DNA from: CBDIHH01 sp965279095
Lineage (GTDB): Bacteria > Pseudomonadota > Alphaproteobacteria > Caulobacterales > Caulobacteraceae
Assembly: GCA_965279095.1 (NCBI GenBank)
Contig: CBDIHH010000007.1
Coordinates: forward strand, 62,001 to 126,000
Reading direction: 5' to 3'
DNA length: 64,000 nt
This document shows, piece after piece, positions 46,301 to 54,383 of the stretch. The notes beneath the pieces are model-generated. The model was not told where the DNA came from. It did not search any database and saw only the letters and a program-made list of their open reading frames with translations. Made by a program: the position numbers and the translations under genes. Within the stretch, counting starts at the first letter, position 1. Every line of letters begins with the position of its first letter.

Positions 46301-46425
46301 CGTCATCCTGGAGAGCCGCGAAGCGGACTCATCCAGGACCCAGCAGCTCCACGCTCAACGCGCCGCACGGTCAGGTCTTCGCTGCTGGATCCTGGGTTCG
46401 CGCAAGAGCGCGGCCCAGGATGACG
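46301..46425. repeat. REP-like inverted pair downstream of copA
   Basis: The left unit 46301-46347 (CGTCATCCTGG head, GGACCCAGCAGC tail) and the right unit 46381-46425 (inverted, GCTGCTGGATCC tail, CCAGGATGACG head) share ends but have different inner stems (AGAGCCGCGAAGCGGACTC against GGCCGCGCTCTTGCGC). The left stem contains a GANTC site. It lies between copA and a convergent gene. Confidence 0.8.
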
Positions 46426-46488
46426 ATGCCTTTTAGGTCGGCGCCAAGCTGGCGCGCTTCCGCGGGGAATGCGGTCCCGACGGGAAGT

Positions 46489-47010
46489 TCAACCTCTGGG
46501 CGGGCCCCCATCCCCCCCGTTCAGCGGCAACTGCATCATCACCACGTCGAGCCAGCGGCCGAACTTGTAGCCGACCCCGCGCAGGGTACCTGCCGGCTGG
46601 AAGCCCAGGGCCGCGTGCAGGCCGATGGAGCCCTCGTTGTGCGAGCCGCCGATGACGGCCAGCAGTTGGTGGACGCCCCGGTCGCGGCAGGCGTCGATCA
46701 CCGGCTGCAGCACCGCCCGGCCGAGGCCCCGCCGCTGAGCGCCCGGCGCCACATAGACGCTGTCCTCCAGGGTGTGGCGGTAGGCGGCGCGGGTGCGGAA
46801 AGGGGCGGCGTAGGCGAAGGCGAGGATCTGGCCGTCCGCCTCGGCGACGACATAGGGCAGGCCGGCGTCGACCACCGCCGCCATGCGGCCGGCCATCCCC
46901 TCCACGTTCGGGGCCGCCTCCTCGAAGGTGCCGTCGGCGTGCAGGCAGTGGTGGGCGTAGATGGCCTGGACGCCCGGCGCATCCGCGACGGTGGCCGGCC
47001 GCACGATCAC
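46489..47010 (-). CDS. GNAT-family N-acetyltransferase (PAT-like)
   Basis: The 173-residue protein has the phosphinothricin-acetyltransferase-type layout: MIVRPATVADAPGVQAIY at the start, an acetyl-CoA loop GAQRRGLGRAV (Q-R-x-G-x-G/A) and the GFQPAGTLRGVGYKFGRW strand. The GTG start at 47008-47010 overlaps the ptrB stop as GTGA, so the two are co-translated. The substrate is unknown; relatives acetylate amino-acid analogues. Confidence 0.88.
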   Translation of the reverse strand: MIVRPATVADAPGVQAIYAHHCLHADGTFEEAAPNVEGMAGRMAAVVDAGLPYVVAEADGQILAFAYAAPFRTRAAYRHTLEDSVYVAPGAQRRGLGRAVLQPVIDACRDRGVHQLLAVIGGSHNEGSIGLHAALGFQPAGTLRGVGYKFGRWLDVVMMQLPLNGGDGGPPRG

Positions 47011-49097
47011 GGCCGCCAGCCCCGCTCCACCGCCCACACCGCGAAGGCGTAGTCCAGGGCGATCTCCTTGAGGAAGTCGAAGCGCCCCGAGGCGCCGCCG
47101 TGGCCGGCGTCCAGATTGATCTTCAGCAGGATGGGCGCATCGCCGGTGGTCAGGTCGCGCACCTTGGCCGCCCACTTGGCCGGCTCCCAATAGGTGACGC
47201 GGGGGTCGGACAGGCCCCCCGTGGCGAGGATGGCGGGATAGGCCTGGGCCGTGACGTTGTCATAGGGGCTGTAGCTGGCGATCAGATCGTAGGCGGCGGG
47301 GTCCTCGATGGGATTGCCCCATTCGGGCCATTCCGGCGGGGTCAGGGGCAGGCTCGTGTCGCTCATGGTGTTGAGCACATCCACGAAGGGCACCGCGGCG
47401 ATGATCCCCGCCCACAGGTCCGGCCGCATATTGGCCACCGCACCCATCAGCATCCCCCCGGCCGAGCCGCCATAGGCGACGATGCGGCCGGCCGCCCCAT
47501 AGCCGCAGCCCGTCAGGTGCTCGGCGCAGGCGATGAAGTCGGTGAAGGTGTTGACCTTCGTCGGACCCCGCCCGTCCAGGAACCAGCCCCAGCCCTTCTC
47601 GGACCCACCGCGCACATGGGCCGTGGCCCAGATCCAGCCGCGGTCGACCAGGGACAGGTTGCGGATGGAGAAGCTCGCGTCCATGGCCATGCCGTAGGAG
47701 CCGTAGCCGTAGAGCAGCAGCGGGGCCGAGCCGTCGAGCGGCGTGTCCGCCCGCATCAATACCGTGACCGGAACCTGTGCCCCGTCGGCGGCCGCAGCGA
47801 ACAGGCGGCGGGTGACATAGGCGGCGGGGTCGTGGCCGGAGGGAATCTCCTGGGTCTTGCGCAGCACGCGGGTGCGCTGCGCCATGTCGTAGTCGAACCA
47901 CTGCTTGGGCGTGGTCGGCGACTGGTAGACGAAGCGTAGGGTCGCGGTGTCGTATTCGTAGCCCCCCTCCAGGCCCAGGGCGTAGGCCTCCTCGTCGATG
48001 TCGATGGCGTGCTCGGCCCCGCCGCCCCGCGGCATGACGACGATGCGGTTGTTGGCGTCCACCCGCTCCAGCCGCACCAGGAAGTCCTTGTAGGCGTGGA
48101 CGCCGACGATGAAGCGGCCGGGGGAATGGGCGACCAGATCGCGCCAGCCGGCCCGGGACGGGTTCCTCTCGTCGGCCCAGACCAGCTTGAAGTCGATGGC
48201 GTCGTCGGCGTTGGTGCGGATGACGAAGCGGCCGTCCCAGTGCTCGACCTCGTAGCGCAGGCCCGGGGTGCGCGGCTGCACCACCCGGGGCGCGGCGGTG
48301 GGGTCGGCGGCGGGAATGACCAGGGCCTCGCTGGTCTCCTGGTTGCCCACCGCGATGACCACATAGGCGTGCGAGCCGGTGAGGCCGACGCCCATGAAGA
48401 AGCCCTCGTCGGCCTCCTCATAGACCAGGACGTCCTCGCCGCCCCGGGCGGGCCGACGGTAGAGCCGCGCCGGTCGCCCGTTCTCGTCGCGCCAGATCCA
48501 GAACAGCCACTGCGAATCGGCGGACCAGCAGAAGTCGCCGGTGGAGCTCTCCACCGCGCCGGGCAGCAGATCCCCGGTGGCCAGGTCCTTGACGTGGATC
48601 CGGCACACCTCCGAGCCCTGCTCGTCGGCGGCATAGGCGAACAGGGCGTGGTCCGGGCTCTGCTCGGCGGCGGCGACCTCGAAGAAGGCCTTGCCCGCGG
48701 CCAGGGCCTCCACGTCGATGAGCACCGCCTCCGCTCCGCCGCCGCGCGGGCGCCGGGCATAGACCGGATGCTGGGCGCCGGTCTCATAGCGCACATAATA
48801 GTCCCACGGGCCGTCGGGGGCGGGGACGGAGGAGTCGTCCTGCTTGATGCGCCCCTTCATCTCCTCGAACATCGCCGCCTGCAGGGCCTCGGTCCCCGTC
48901 AGCATCGCCGCCGTATAGGCGTTCTCGGCCTCCAGGTGCGCGCGCACATCGGCCCGCACCAGGGACGGGTCGCGCAACACCTGCTGCCAGTTGTCGTCCT
49001 TCATCCAGGCGTAGTCATCGACGCGGGCCCGGCCGAGCTGCTCGATCCGGTGCGGATCCTTGCGGGCGACGGGGGGCTTGGGGGCGGGCTTGGGCAT
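47007..49097 (-). CDS. ptrB: oligopeptidase B, prolyl oligopeptidase family S9
   Basis: The 696-residue protein has an N-terminal beta-propeller (about 80-410) and a C-terminal alpha/beta-hydrolase with Ser545 in YGGSAGGML, the Asp in ATGGLSDPRV and the His in DAGHGG. ATG 49095-49097 (MPKPAPKPPVARKD) gives the usual length. It cleaves short peptides after Lys/Arg in the cytosol. It overlaps the acetyltransferase gene downstream by 4 bp. Confidence 0.93.
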   Translation of the reverse strand: MPKPAPKPPVARKDPHRIEQLGRARVDDYAWMKDDNWQQVLRDPSLVRADVRAHLEAENAYTAAMLTGTEALQAAMFEEMKGRIKQDDSSVPAPDGPWDYYVRYETGAQHPVYARRPRGGGAEAVLIDVEALAAGKAFFEVAAAEQSPDHALFAYAADEQGSEVCRIHVKDLATGDLLPGAVESSTGDFCWSADSQWLFWIWRDENGRPARLYRRPARGGEDVLVYEEADEGFFMGVGLTGSHAYVVIAVGNQETSEALVIPAADPTAAPRVVQPRTPGLRYEVEHWDGRFVIRTNADDAIDFKLVWADERNPSRAGWRDLVAHSPGRFIVGVHAYKDFLVRLERVDANNRIVVMPRGGGAEHAIDIDEEAYALGLEGGYEYDTATLRFVYQSPTTPKQWFDYDMAQRTRVLRKTQEIPSGHDPAAYVTRRLFAAAADGAQVPVTVLMRADTPLDGSAPLLLYGYGSYGMAMDASFSIRNLSLVDRGWIWATAHVRGGSEKGWGWFLDGRGPTKVNTFTDFIACAEHLTGCGYGAAGRIVAYGGSAGGMLMGAVANMRPDLWAGIIAAVPFVDVLNTMSDTSLPLTPPEWPEWGNPIEDPAAYDLIASYSPYDNVTAQAYPAILATGGLSDPRVTYWEPAKWAAKVRDLTTGDAPILLKINLDAGHGGASGRFDFLKEIALDYAFAVWAVERGWRP

Positions 49098-49264
49098 GGG
49101 GCGATCAGTGATCGCAGAGGCGCAGCGGCGCAAGGGGCGGGGCAAGCGTAGCGCTATCAGCGCGGGTCGTTTGAGTTCCACCTTTGTTCTTGAAGCTGGC
49201 GGCGCATTGGCGGACCCTCTGATGCTTGGCGGCCAGCCAAGCCCCAATGTCGGAAGGGTCAGCC

Positions 49265-49879
49265 ATGCCGGGCGATGTCATTCTTCAGAGGCGCTGCAAC
49301 GTCGTGGATGTAGGCGGCGGCGATGTGCAGCCTCTGAACATCCGGTTTTGCCGGCCGGAATTTCAGGACGATGGGGAAGTAAGCGTTTCCACGTCGATAT
49401 CGTGCGCGTTTTTTGAGAAGACCCTGACTCACATACTGGGCGACGACCTACAGGCGATCGTTTGCGCCATGGATGTCGCCCTGGCCTATCTTCATGGGAA
49501 GGTTCGGGATGGCTATTCCATATACTGGGAGCAGCCGGGGGATTTGGACGCGGACGACTTCTGGCGCTACCGGTTGGATAAGCCCGGGCCGCCGATCTCG
49601 TCGCGGTTCGCCGCCGGCTCCAACCTGCAAGCGCCCCATGTCGTGGCGCCATCACACCGGGTGGCCGTCGACGAGGCCGGCGGCCTGGCCGTGATGATCT
49701 TCAGGGTGGGCCCCGGCGGGGAGGATTCGCTGATGACCCTGATCCCTGCCCCCCAGGTCCAGCAGCTGGGCGCGAATGAACTGGCCCGCACCGTGGGCCA
49801 GATCATCCTGATGGATACCCCGCCGGGCCGCGAACTGTTCGGCTGCGAGCGGGATCTGCCGCACCGGTCCAAGGGCTAG
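49265..49879 (+). CDS. hypothetical protein, 204 aa
   Basis: I do not recognise a family. The protein is soluble, with a beta-rich N-terminal part (VILQRRCNVVDVGGGDVQPL) and a C-terminal stretch of conserved-looking aromatic and acidic residues. ATG 49265 is set by GGAAGG at 49252-49257. The codon use is less GC-rich at third positions than in the flanking genes, which may indicate acquisition. It stands alone between ptrB and the protease gene. Confidence 0.55.
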   Translation: MPGDVILQRRCNVVDVGGGDVQPLNIRFCRPEFQDDGEVSVSTSISCAFFEKTLTHILGDDLQAIVCAMDVALAYLHGKVRDGYSIYWEQPGDLDADDFWRYRLDKPGPPISSRFAAGSNLQAPHVVAPSHRVAVDEAGGLAVMIFRVGPGGEDSLMTLIPAPQVQQLGANELARTVGQIILMDTPPGRELFGCERDLPHRSKG

Positions 49880-50003
49880 GACCGCGCCGGTTTGGGGGGC
49901 TGACGGCGGCTGAAAACAGCGCCCTTGGCCGACAATCGGGCGGCGCGCTTTTCCCTGCTTTCCGCCCCCTCACACCGCGCCGTCGAGCGCTTGATGGAAG
50001 GGT

Positions 50004-50098
50004 TTTTCGTCAGTCGGCGCGCGTCAAGGCTGCGCCGTAGGCGCACCGCTGCGCGGCGGCGCGGAGCGCCGGCCTTGACCCGCGACGCCTGACGAAAT
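50004..50098. repeat. long palindromic element in the 49.9-50.2 kb gap
   Basis: TTTCGTCAG...GTCAAGGC (left, 50005-50030) mirrors GCCTTGACC...CTGACGAAA (right, 50073-50097), with GC-rich nested hairpins between. The gene-free stretch 49880-50227 holds this element and nothing else I can support. It may be a terminator for the upstream gene or another REP type. Confidence 0.7.
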
Positions 50099-50227
50099 CA
50101 TGCTCCGCCAAGCGATCGATGGAGGGGGCCGCCCACGGCTGCTGAACATTCCGATGGACCAGCGGGGGGCCGAGGCGCGCGCCGTCCCACGCCCCCCCGC
50201 CTTGCGCCCTGCACCGGCCTCGGCCAA

Positions 50228-51022
50228 ATGAGTCCCATGCCGTTCGACCTGTCCGTCGCCCTGTTCCACGCCACCGTGCGCATCAGCCAGCCCCTGCCCG
50301 ACGGCAAGTTCGGCCAGGGCACCGGCTTCCTGATCAGCGCGCCCACGCCGGACGGGGCGCCGCGGGTGGTGCTGATCACCGCCAACCATGTGTTCGCCGA
50401 CAAGATGCTGGGCGCCGAGGTCAAGATCGGGCTGCGGGTGCAGGAACCGACCGGCCAGTGGCGCTACGCCCCGCAAGGGCTGCGCGTCCGCTATGGCGAC
50501 ACCCCCCTGTGGACCCGGCATCCGCAGCGCGACGTGGCCGCCATCGTCGTGCAGCTGCCGCCGGAAGCCGCGGCCGCAGCGATTCCCCTCAACTGGCTGG
50601 CCGATGCCGACACCTTCGACCGCTATGGCGTCGGCCCCGGCGATGCGGTCCTCAGTCTGGGCTATCCGATCGGCCTGTCCTCGACCCCTGAGGGGTTCCC
50701 GATCCTGAGGTCCGGTCACATCGCCTCCTACCCGCTCACCCCGGTCGCGCGCTACCCGACCTTCCTGCTGGACTCGGTGATCTTCTCGGGCAATTCCGGC
50801 GGCCCGGTGTTCGTCGGGCGCGGCGGGCGCGGATCCTCCCAGCCCACGGACGACAGCCAGTTCATCGCCGGCATCGTGACCCAGCAGGTCGAGCACGAGA
50901 ACCGCCAGATGGAGATCGGCGTGGTCACCCACGCCGCCTTCGTGCGCGAGACCATCGCCCTGCTCGACCAGCCCCCGCCGACGGCCTCGCCCCCCGCCCT
51001 GGTGGCCCAGCCGCCGCCCTAG
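50228..51022 (+). CDS. trypsin-like serine protease without signal peptide
   Basis: The 264-residue protein has the chymotrypsin-fold triad motifs: His in TANHVF, Asp in RDVAAIV and Ser in FSGNSGGPVF. There is no signal peptide or TM; the start MSPMPFDLSVALF leads directly to the fold. A Pro-rich C-terminal tail follows. This suggests a cytosolic or non-classically placed protease. No PDZ domain is present, unlike DegP. The substrate is unknown. Confidence 0.8.
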   Translation: MSPMPFDLSVALFHATVRISQPLPDGKFGQGTGFLISAPTPDGAPRVVLITANHVFADKMLGAEVKIGLRVQEPTGQWRYAPQGLRVRYGDTPLWTRHPQRDVAAIVVQLPPEAAAAAIPLNWLADADTFDRYGVGPGDAVLSLGYPIGLSSTPEGFPILRSGHIASYPLTPVARYPTFLLDSVIFSGNSGGPVFVGRGGRGSSQPTDDSQFIAGIVTQQVEHENRQMEIGVVTHAAFVRETIALLDQPPPTASPPALVAQPPP

Positions 51023-51038
51023 GGCCGGCGCGCAAACC

Positions 51039-51052
51039 CGGGGTTAACCCCG
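51039..51052. promoter_or_regulatory. 14-bp perfect palindrome upstream of the DUF2336 gene
   Basis: CGGGGTTAACCCCG lies 34 bp before ATG 51086 and may be an operator or part of a terminator for the protease gene. The core TTAA is shared with CtrA half-sites, but no second half is present. Confidence 0.35.
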
Positions 51053-51085
51053 TTGTGGCCTGATGGGTGATCCACAGGATCGTCC

Positions 51086-52339
51086 ATGAGCGAACCCGCC
51101 CTTCAGCCCCTGTCCGACGCCCCCCTCGACCTGGGTGCGCCGCTCGCCCCGCCGACCGGGGACCGGCCCGTGTCGCGGGCGCGCACGGCCCTGCTCAAGC
51201 GGCTGGCGGACGTGGTGTGCCTGCCCTCCAGCCGCATCAACGCCTTCGAGCGCAGCATGACCGCCGACCTGCTGGTGGAGATGCTGCGCGACGCCGACCT
51301 GCCCGAGCGCCAGCGGGCGGCGCGGCGCCTGACCGGCCTGATGGAGGTGCCCTCCAGCCTGGCCCGGCTGCTCCTGCGCGACGACCCGTCGGTGGCCGGC
51401 CCCATGCTCGAGGACTGCGCCTCGCTGCACGACGCCGAGCTCATCGACTGCGCCCGCAGCGGAACCCCGGAGCACCGCCGTCTTGTCGCCCAGCGCCGCG
51501 GAGTCAGCGAGGTGGTCTGCGAGGTCCTGGCGACCCCGCAGGAAACGCCCGTCATCGAGGCCCTCCTGCGCAACGACACCGCCCGCCTGTCCAATGAGGC
51601 CGTGGAGATCATCGTCGCCGCCTCCCGGAGCGAGCCCCGTTTCGTGCCCAGCCTGCTGCGGCGCCCCGAGCTTCGGCCGCGCCATGCCTATGTGATGTTC
51701 TGGTGGGCCGATCCCGACTGCCGCCGGGTGATCCTGCAGCGTTTCGCCGTCTCGCGGGAGCTGCTGCAGGACGCCTCGTCGGACGTGTTCTCCATGGTCG
51801 CCGAGGAGGGCTGGTCCGACCCCCTCGCCCGCAAGGCCATGCAGTTCATCGAGCGACGCCAGCGCAATCGCGCCGCCCTGGACCGCAGCCGTTTCGAGAG
51901 CCTCGACGCGGCCGTCCAGGCCGCCGAGGCCGGCATGACCCGCGAGGTGGCCGAGGAAATCAGCTACCTCGCCGGCCTCAAGCCGATGACCGGCGCCAAG
52001 ATCTTCACCGACCCGGGCGGCGAGCCCCTGGCGATCCTGTGCAAGGCCACCGGCCTGCCGAGGGTCAACATCACCCTGCTGTGGCGCGCCCTGCGGCGCC
52101 CCGAGACCGACGCCCGCGGCGAGACCGCCCCGGCGCTGGAGATGGTGCTGCGGACCTATGACATGATCGCCGTGGACCGCGCCCAGACGGTGCTGCGCTA
52201 CTGGAACTGGTCGCTGTCCTCCGCCCTGACCCCGGCCCTTGTGCAGGCGATCCGGGAGGGCGACGAGGCCGCCCTGGACGAATATTCGGTGCCCCAGCGC
52301 GCGGCTATGCTGACTCTCTCTTCCGATCTTCGCCGATAG
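51086..52339 (+). CDS. DUF2336-family protein
   Basis: The 417-residue protein is helical, with HEAT-like repeats (LLVEMLRDADLPERQRAARR, then ALLRNDTARLSNEAVEIIV) typical of DUF2336, an alphaproteobacterial family often tied to motility or cell-cycle genes. AGGAT precedes ATG 51086. There is no signal peptide or TM. Its function is not established. It lies upstream of mucR with a 216-bp gap. Confidence 0.85.
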   Translation: MSEPALQPLSDAPLDLGAPLAPPTGDRPVSRARTALLKRLADVVCLPSSRINAFERSMTADLLVEMLRDADLPERQRAARRLTGLMEVPSSLARLLLRDDPSVAGPMLEDCASLHDAELIDCARSGTPEHRRLVAQRRGVSEVVCEVLATPQETPVIEALLRNDTARLSNEAVEIIVAASRSEPRFVPSLLRRPELRPRHAYVMFWWADPDCRRVILQRFAVSRELLQDASSDVFSMVAEEGWSDPLARKAMQFIERRQRNRAALDRSRFESLDAAVQAAEAGMTREVAEEISYLAGLKPMTGAKIFTDPGGEPLAILCKATGLPRVNITLLWRALRRPETDARGETAPALEMVLRTYDMIAVDRAQTVLRYWNWSLSSALTPALVQAIREGDEAALDEYSVPQRAAMLTLSSDLRR

Positions 52340-52555
52340 GCGCGGCGCCCTCGCGTCGGCAAGCTGTCGTCCAGGCCCAGGGCGGTGCAGTCGAAGTTAT
52401 GTCCCGGCGATTTCCTGTAGACTTTCGCTGGTGATCCACAGCGTCGCGGACCTTTCCTATGGATGACTGTTGTGCGTAGTCTCGATCCTCGCTATTGACG
52501 CGGGCTTGAGAAAACGATCCGGCCTCCGAGACCGGACGAGCGCAACGGGCCAGAC

Positions 52556-52972
52556 ATGGACGAGAAGTCGGAAATCATTGAAATGACGGCGGACATTGTC
52601 TCCGCCTACGTCGGCAACAACGCCGTCACCTCGGCCGAGCTTCCCGCCCTGATTCAAAGCGTGCACCGCGCCCTGAGCGGCGTGGCCGCCGGCGGCGAAG
52701 TCACCGAGGCCGCCCCCAAGGAACCCGCGGTTCCGGTCAAGCGGTCGATCACGCCGGAGTTCCTCATCTGTCTCGAGGACGGCCGCAAGTTCAAGTCGTT
52801 GAAGCGCCACCTGCGCACCAAATACAACATGAGCCCCGAGGAATACCGCGCCAAGTGGGGCCTGCCCAAGGACTACCCGATGGTCGCGCCCAACTACGCC
52901 AAGGCGCGCTCGGACCTGGCCAAGCAGATGGGCCTGGGACAGGGCGGCCGGCAGACCGCGCGCAAGCGCTAA
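52556..52972 (+). CDS. mucR: MucR/Ros-family transcriptional regulator
   Basis: The 138-residue protein has the Ros/MucR DNA-binding core: FLICLEDGRKFKSLKRHL, then RAKWGLPKDYPMVAPNYA. The first Cys of the zinc finger is Phe and the final His is Lys, so the C2H2 set is incomplete, as in some other alphaproteobacterial MucR proteins. In Caulobacter MucR1/2 repress cell-cycle promoters and act with SciP. A clear terminator follows at 53001-53030. The gene sits upstream of the PAS gene with dense GANTC sites. Confidence 0.9.
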   Translation: MDEKSEIIEMTADIVSAYVGNNAVTSAELPALIQSVHRALSGVAAGGEVTEAAPKEPAVPVKRSITPEFLICLEDGRKFKSLKRHLRTKYNMSPEEYRAKWGLPKDYPMVAPNYAKARSDLAKQMGLGQGGRQTARKR

Positions 52973-53000
52973 GCCACCGAACTCTATAGTCTTTTCAGAA

Positions 53001-53030
53001 CGCCCGGCGCTTCATGGCGCCGGGCGTTTT
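53001..53030 (+). terminator. intrinsic terminator of mucR
   Basis: CGCCCGGCGC, loop TTCATG, GCGCCGGGCG, then TTTT, starting 28 bp after the mucR stop. The 10-bp perfect stem and T-run are a textbook rho-independent terminator. Confidence 0.9.
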
Positions 53031-53042
53031 GGCGCGTGGCTT

Positions 53043-53146
53043 GACTCTCCGGCGAATCTTGATGGCCGCCGCGGTTTTCGCTTGCCACCGATTCGCTCCT
53101 TAAGAGATAGTGAATCATCGTGATTCCAATAGCTTGTTAAGGAATC
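53043..53146. promoter_or_regulatory. cluster of six GANTC sites upstream of the PAS gene
   Basis: GANTC occurs at 53043, 53054, 53090, 53112, 53122 and 53142. A CtrA-like box TTAA-N7-TGAA lies at 53100-53114. At about 70% GC one GANTC per roughly 360 bp is expected by chance (my estimate), so six in 104 bp is strongly enriched. CcrM methylation-dependent control of the PAS gene is a reasonable inference. Confidence 0.6.
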
Positions 53147-53151
53147 CGGAG

Positions 53152-53646
53152 ATGAACACGCAGATCGGGGCCCCCGCCAGCGCTGTCAGAGCGCACGAAG
53201 AGCTGTTCGCCTACTGGGCGTCGCGGCGGGACGGCGGACGGCTGCCCGGCCGCCGGCAGATTCACCCCGACGACTTCAAGCGCCACCTGCCCTCCATCAG
53301 CCTGATCGACACCCCGGCCGCCTGCGGGTTGAACGACTATCGGCTGCGTCTGGCGGGCACTGGCCTCTATGGGGTGTATGGCCGCGAGATCACCGGCCGC
53401 ACCCTGGCGGACGTCTACAACGCCGCCGCCGCCGCCTACTGGCGCGCGGAACTCGACAAGGTGGTCACTGGCCGGCGCCCGGGGGTTGGGGTGCACAACC
53501 TCGCCTGGCGGGGCTCGGGACACCTGTCGATCCTGTGGCTGCGCCTGCCCCTGGCCGCCAATGGCCGGGATGTCGACATGATCCTCGGCTACGACGTGGT
53601 CATCGGCCAGCACGGCGATTCCGTCAGCGGCATCCGGGCGGCCTGA
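53152..53646 (+). CDS. single-domain PAS protein (PAS_5 type, MopJ-like candidate)
   Basis: The 164-residue protein consists of one PAS_5-like domain (FAYWASRRDGGRLPGRRQIHP, then the DYRLRLAGTGLYGVYGREITG core). There is no kinase or output domain. AAGGAA at 53139-53144 sets ATG 53152. Caulobacter MopJ is a single-domain PAS protein that controls DivJ and DivL at the poles. The proximity to the DivJ-like gene and six GANTC sites upstream makes a similar cell-cycle role an attractive hypothesis, not a conclusion. Confidence 0.65.
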   Translation: MNTQIGAPASAVRAHEELFAYWASRRDGGRLPGRRQIHPDDFKRHLPSISLIDTPAACGLNDYRLRLAGTGLYGVYGREITGRTLADVYNAAAAAYWRAELDKVVTGRRPGVGVHNLAWRGSGHLSILWLRLPLAANGRDVDMILGYDVVIGQHGDSVSGIRAA

Positions 53647-53668
53647 CGCCCCCGGCCGCCGGGCGGGG

Positions 53669-54097
53669 TCACCCCGCCGCCACCGCCTGGGCGTCGCGGC
53701 GGATGCGCTCCACCATCGCGTTCAGCCCGTTGGATCGCTGCGACGACAGGGCCCCGGTCAGCCCCAGCCGGTCGAAGGCGGCCCGGGCGTCGAAGGCGGC
53801 GACCTCGGCGGCGGGATGGCCCGAATAGAGACGCACTAGGATGGCGATCAGGCCGCGCACGATATGGGCGTCGGAATCGCCGCGAAAGGTCAGCGACCGG
53901 TCGGGGTCGATCTGGGTGACCAGCCACACCTGGCTGGCGCAGCCGCGCACCTTATTGGCCTCGGACCGCTCCTCGCCGCTCAGGGGGGCAAGCTCCCGGC
54001 CGAGGTCGATCACATAGCGGTAGCGATCCTCCCAGTCGTCCATCGACTCGAACTCGGCGACCAGATCGTCGAGATCCTCGGCCATGGAGCGGGGCAT
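53669..54097 (-). CDS. sufE: SufE-like cysteine-desulfurase sulfur acceptor
   Basis: The 142-residue protein has the SufE fold with reactive Cys53 in KVRGCASQVW, and the SGEERSEANKV and GLIAILVRLYSG stretches. It accepts sulfur from SufS for Fe-S cluster building. ATG 54095-54097 has AAGGA 7 nt upstream. It is divergent from the DivJ-like gene and convergent with the PAS gene. No other suf genes are present here. Confidence 0.9.
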   Translation of the reverse strand: MPRSMAEDLDDLVAEFESMDDWEDRYRYVIDLGRELAPLSGEERSEANKVRGCASQVWLVTQIDPDRSLTFRGDSDAHIVRGLIAILVRLYSGHPAAEVAAFDARAAFDRLGLTGALSSQRSNGLNAMVERIRRDAQAVAAG

Positions 54098-54255
54098 GGG
54101 GGCTTCCTTGGTGGGCGCGCGACAGGCGAGGCCCGCACTTAGGAGCAACGCGCTGCGGTTGCAACGCGGCGCTCAGACTTGTCCAGCCATGGAACAGGCC
54201 CCGGAGGCACGAAACTTGCGTCGGCCTGTCTATAGAGTGTCCCCATTCAAGACAG

Positions 54256-54282
54256 GATTCACGCTCGATTCGGTTGTCCACA
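54256..54282. promoter_or_regulatory. GANTC pair and DnaA-box-like site upstream of the divJ-like gene
   Basis: GATTC at 54256-54260 and 54267-54271, then TTGTCCACA at 54274-54282 (one mismatch from TTATCCACA). They lie about 100-130 bp upstream of the TTG start at 54384. They could couple divJ expression to replication, but DnaA binding is unproven. Confidence 0.45.
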
Positions 54283-54383
54283 GCCCGTCCCGCGTTCAAG
54301 CCGGCGCCGCGCCTGCGCGCTGTCGCGTTGACTGGGCGGCTTGTCTAAAGTCCCCCCTCCTCAAACGGTCAAGACCTTCGCCC

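Noticed and set aside
54084..54383. Extending the divJ-like gene to ATG 54084
   Set aside because: It would overlap the sufE start and add 100 residues with no hydrophobic or domain features, and it would cover the GANTC/DnaA-like sites.
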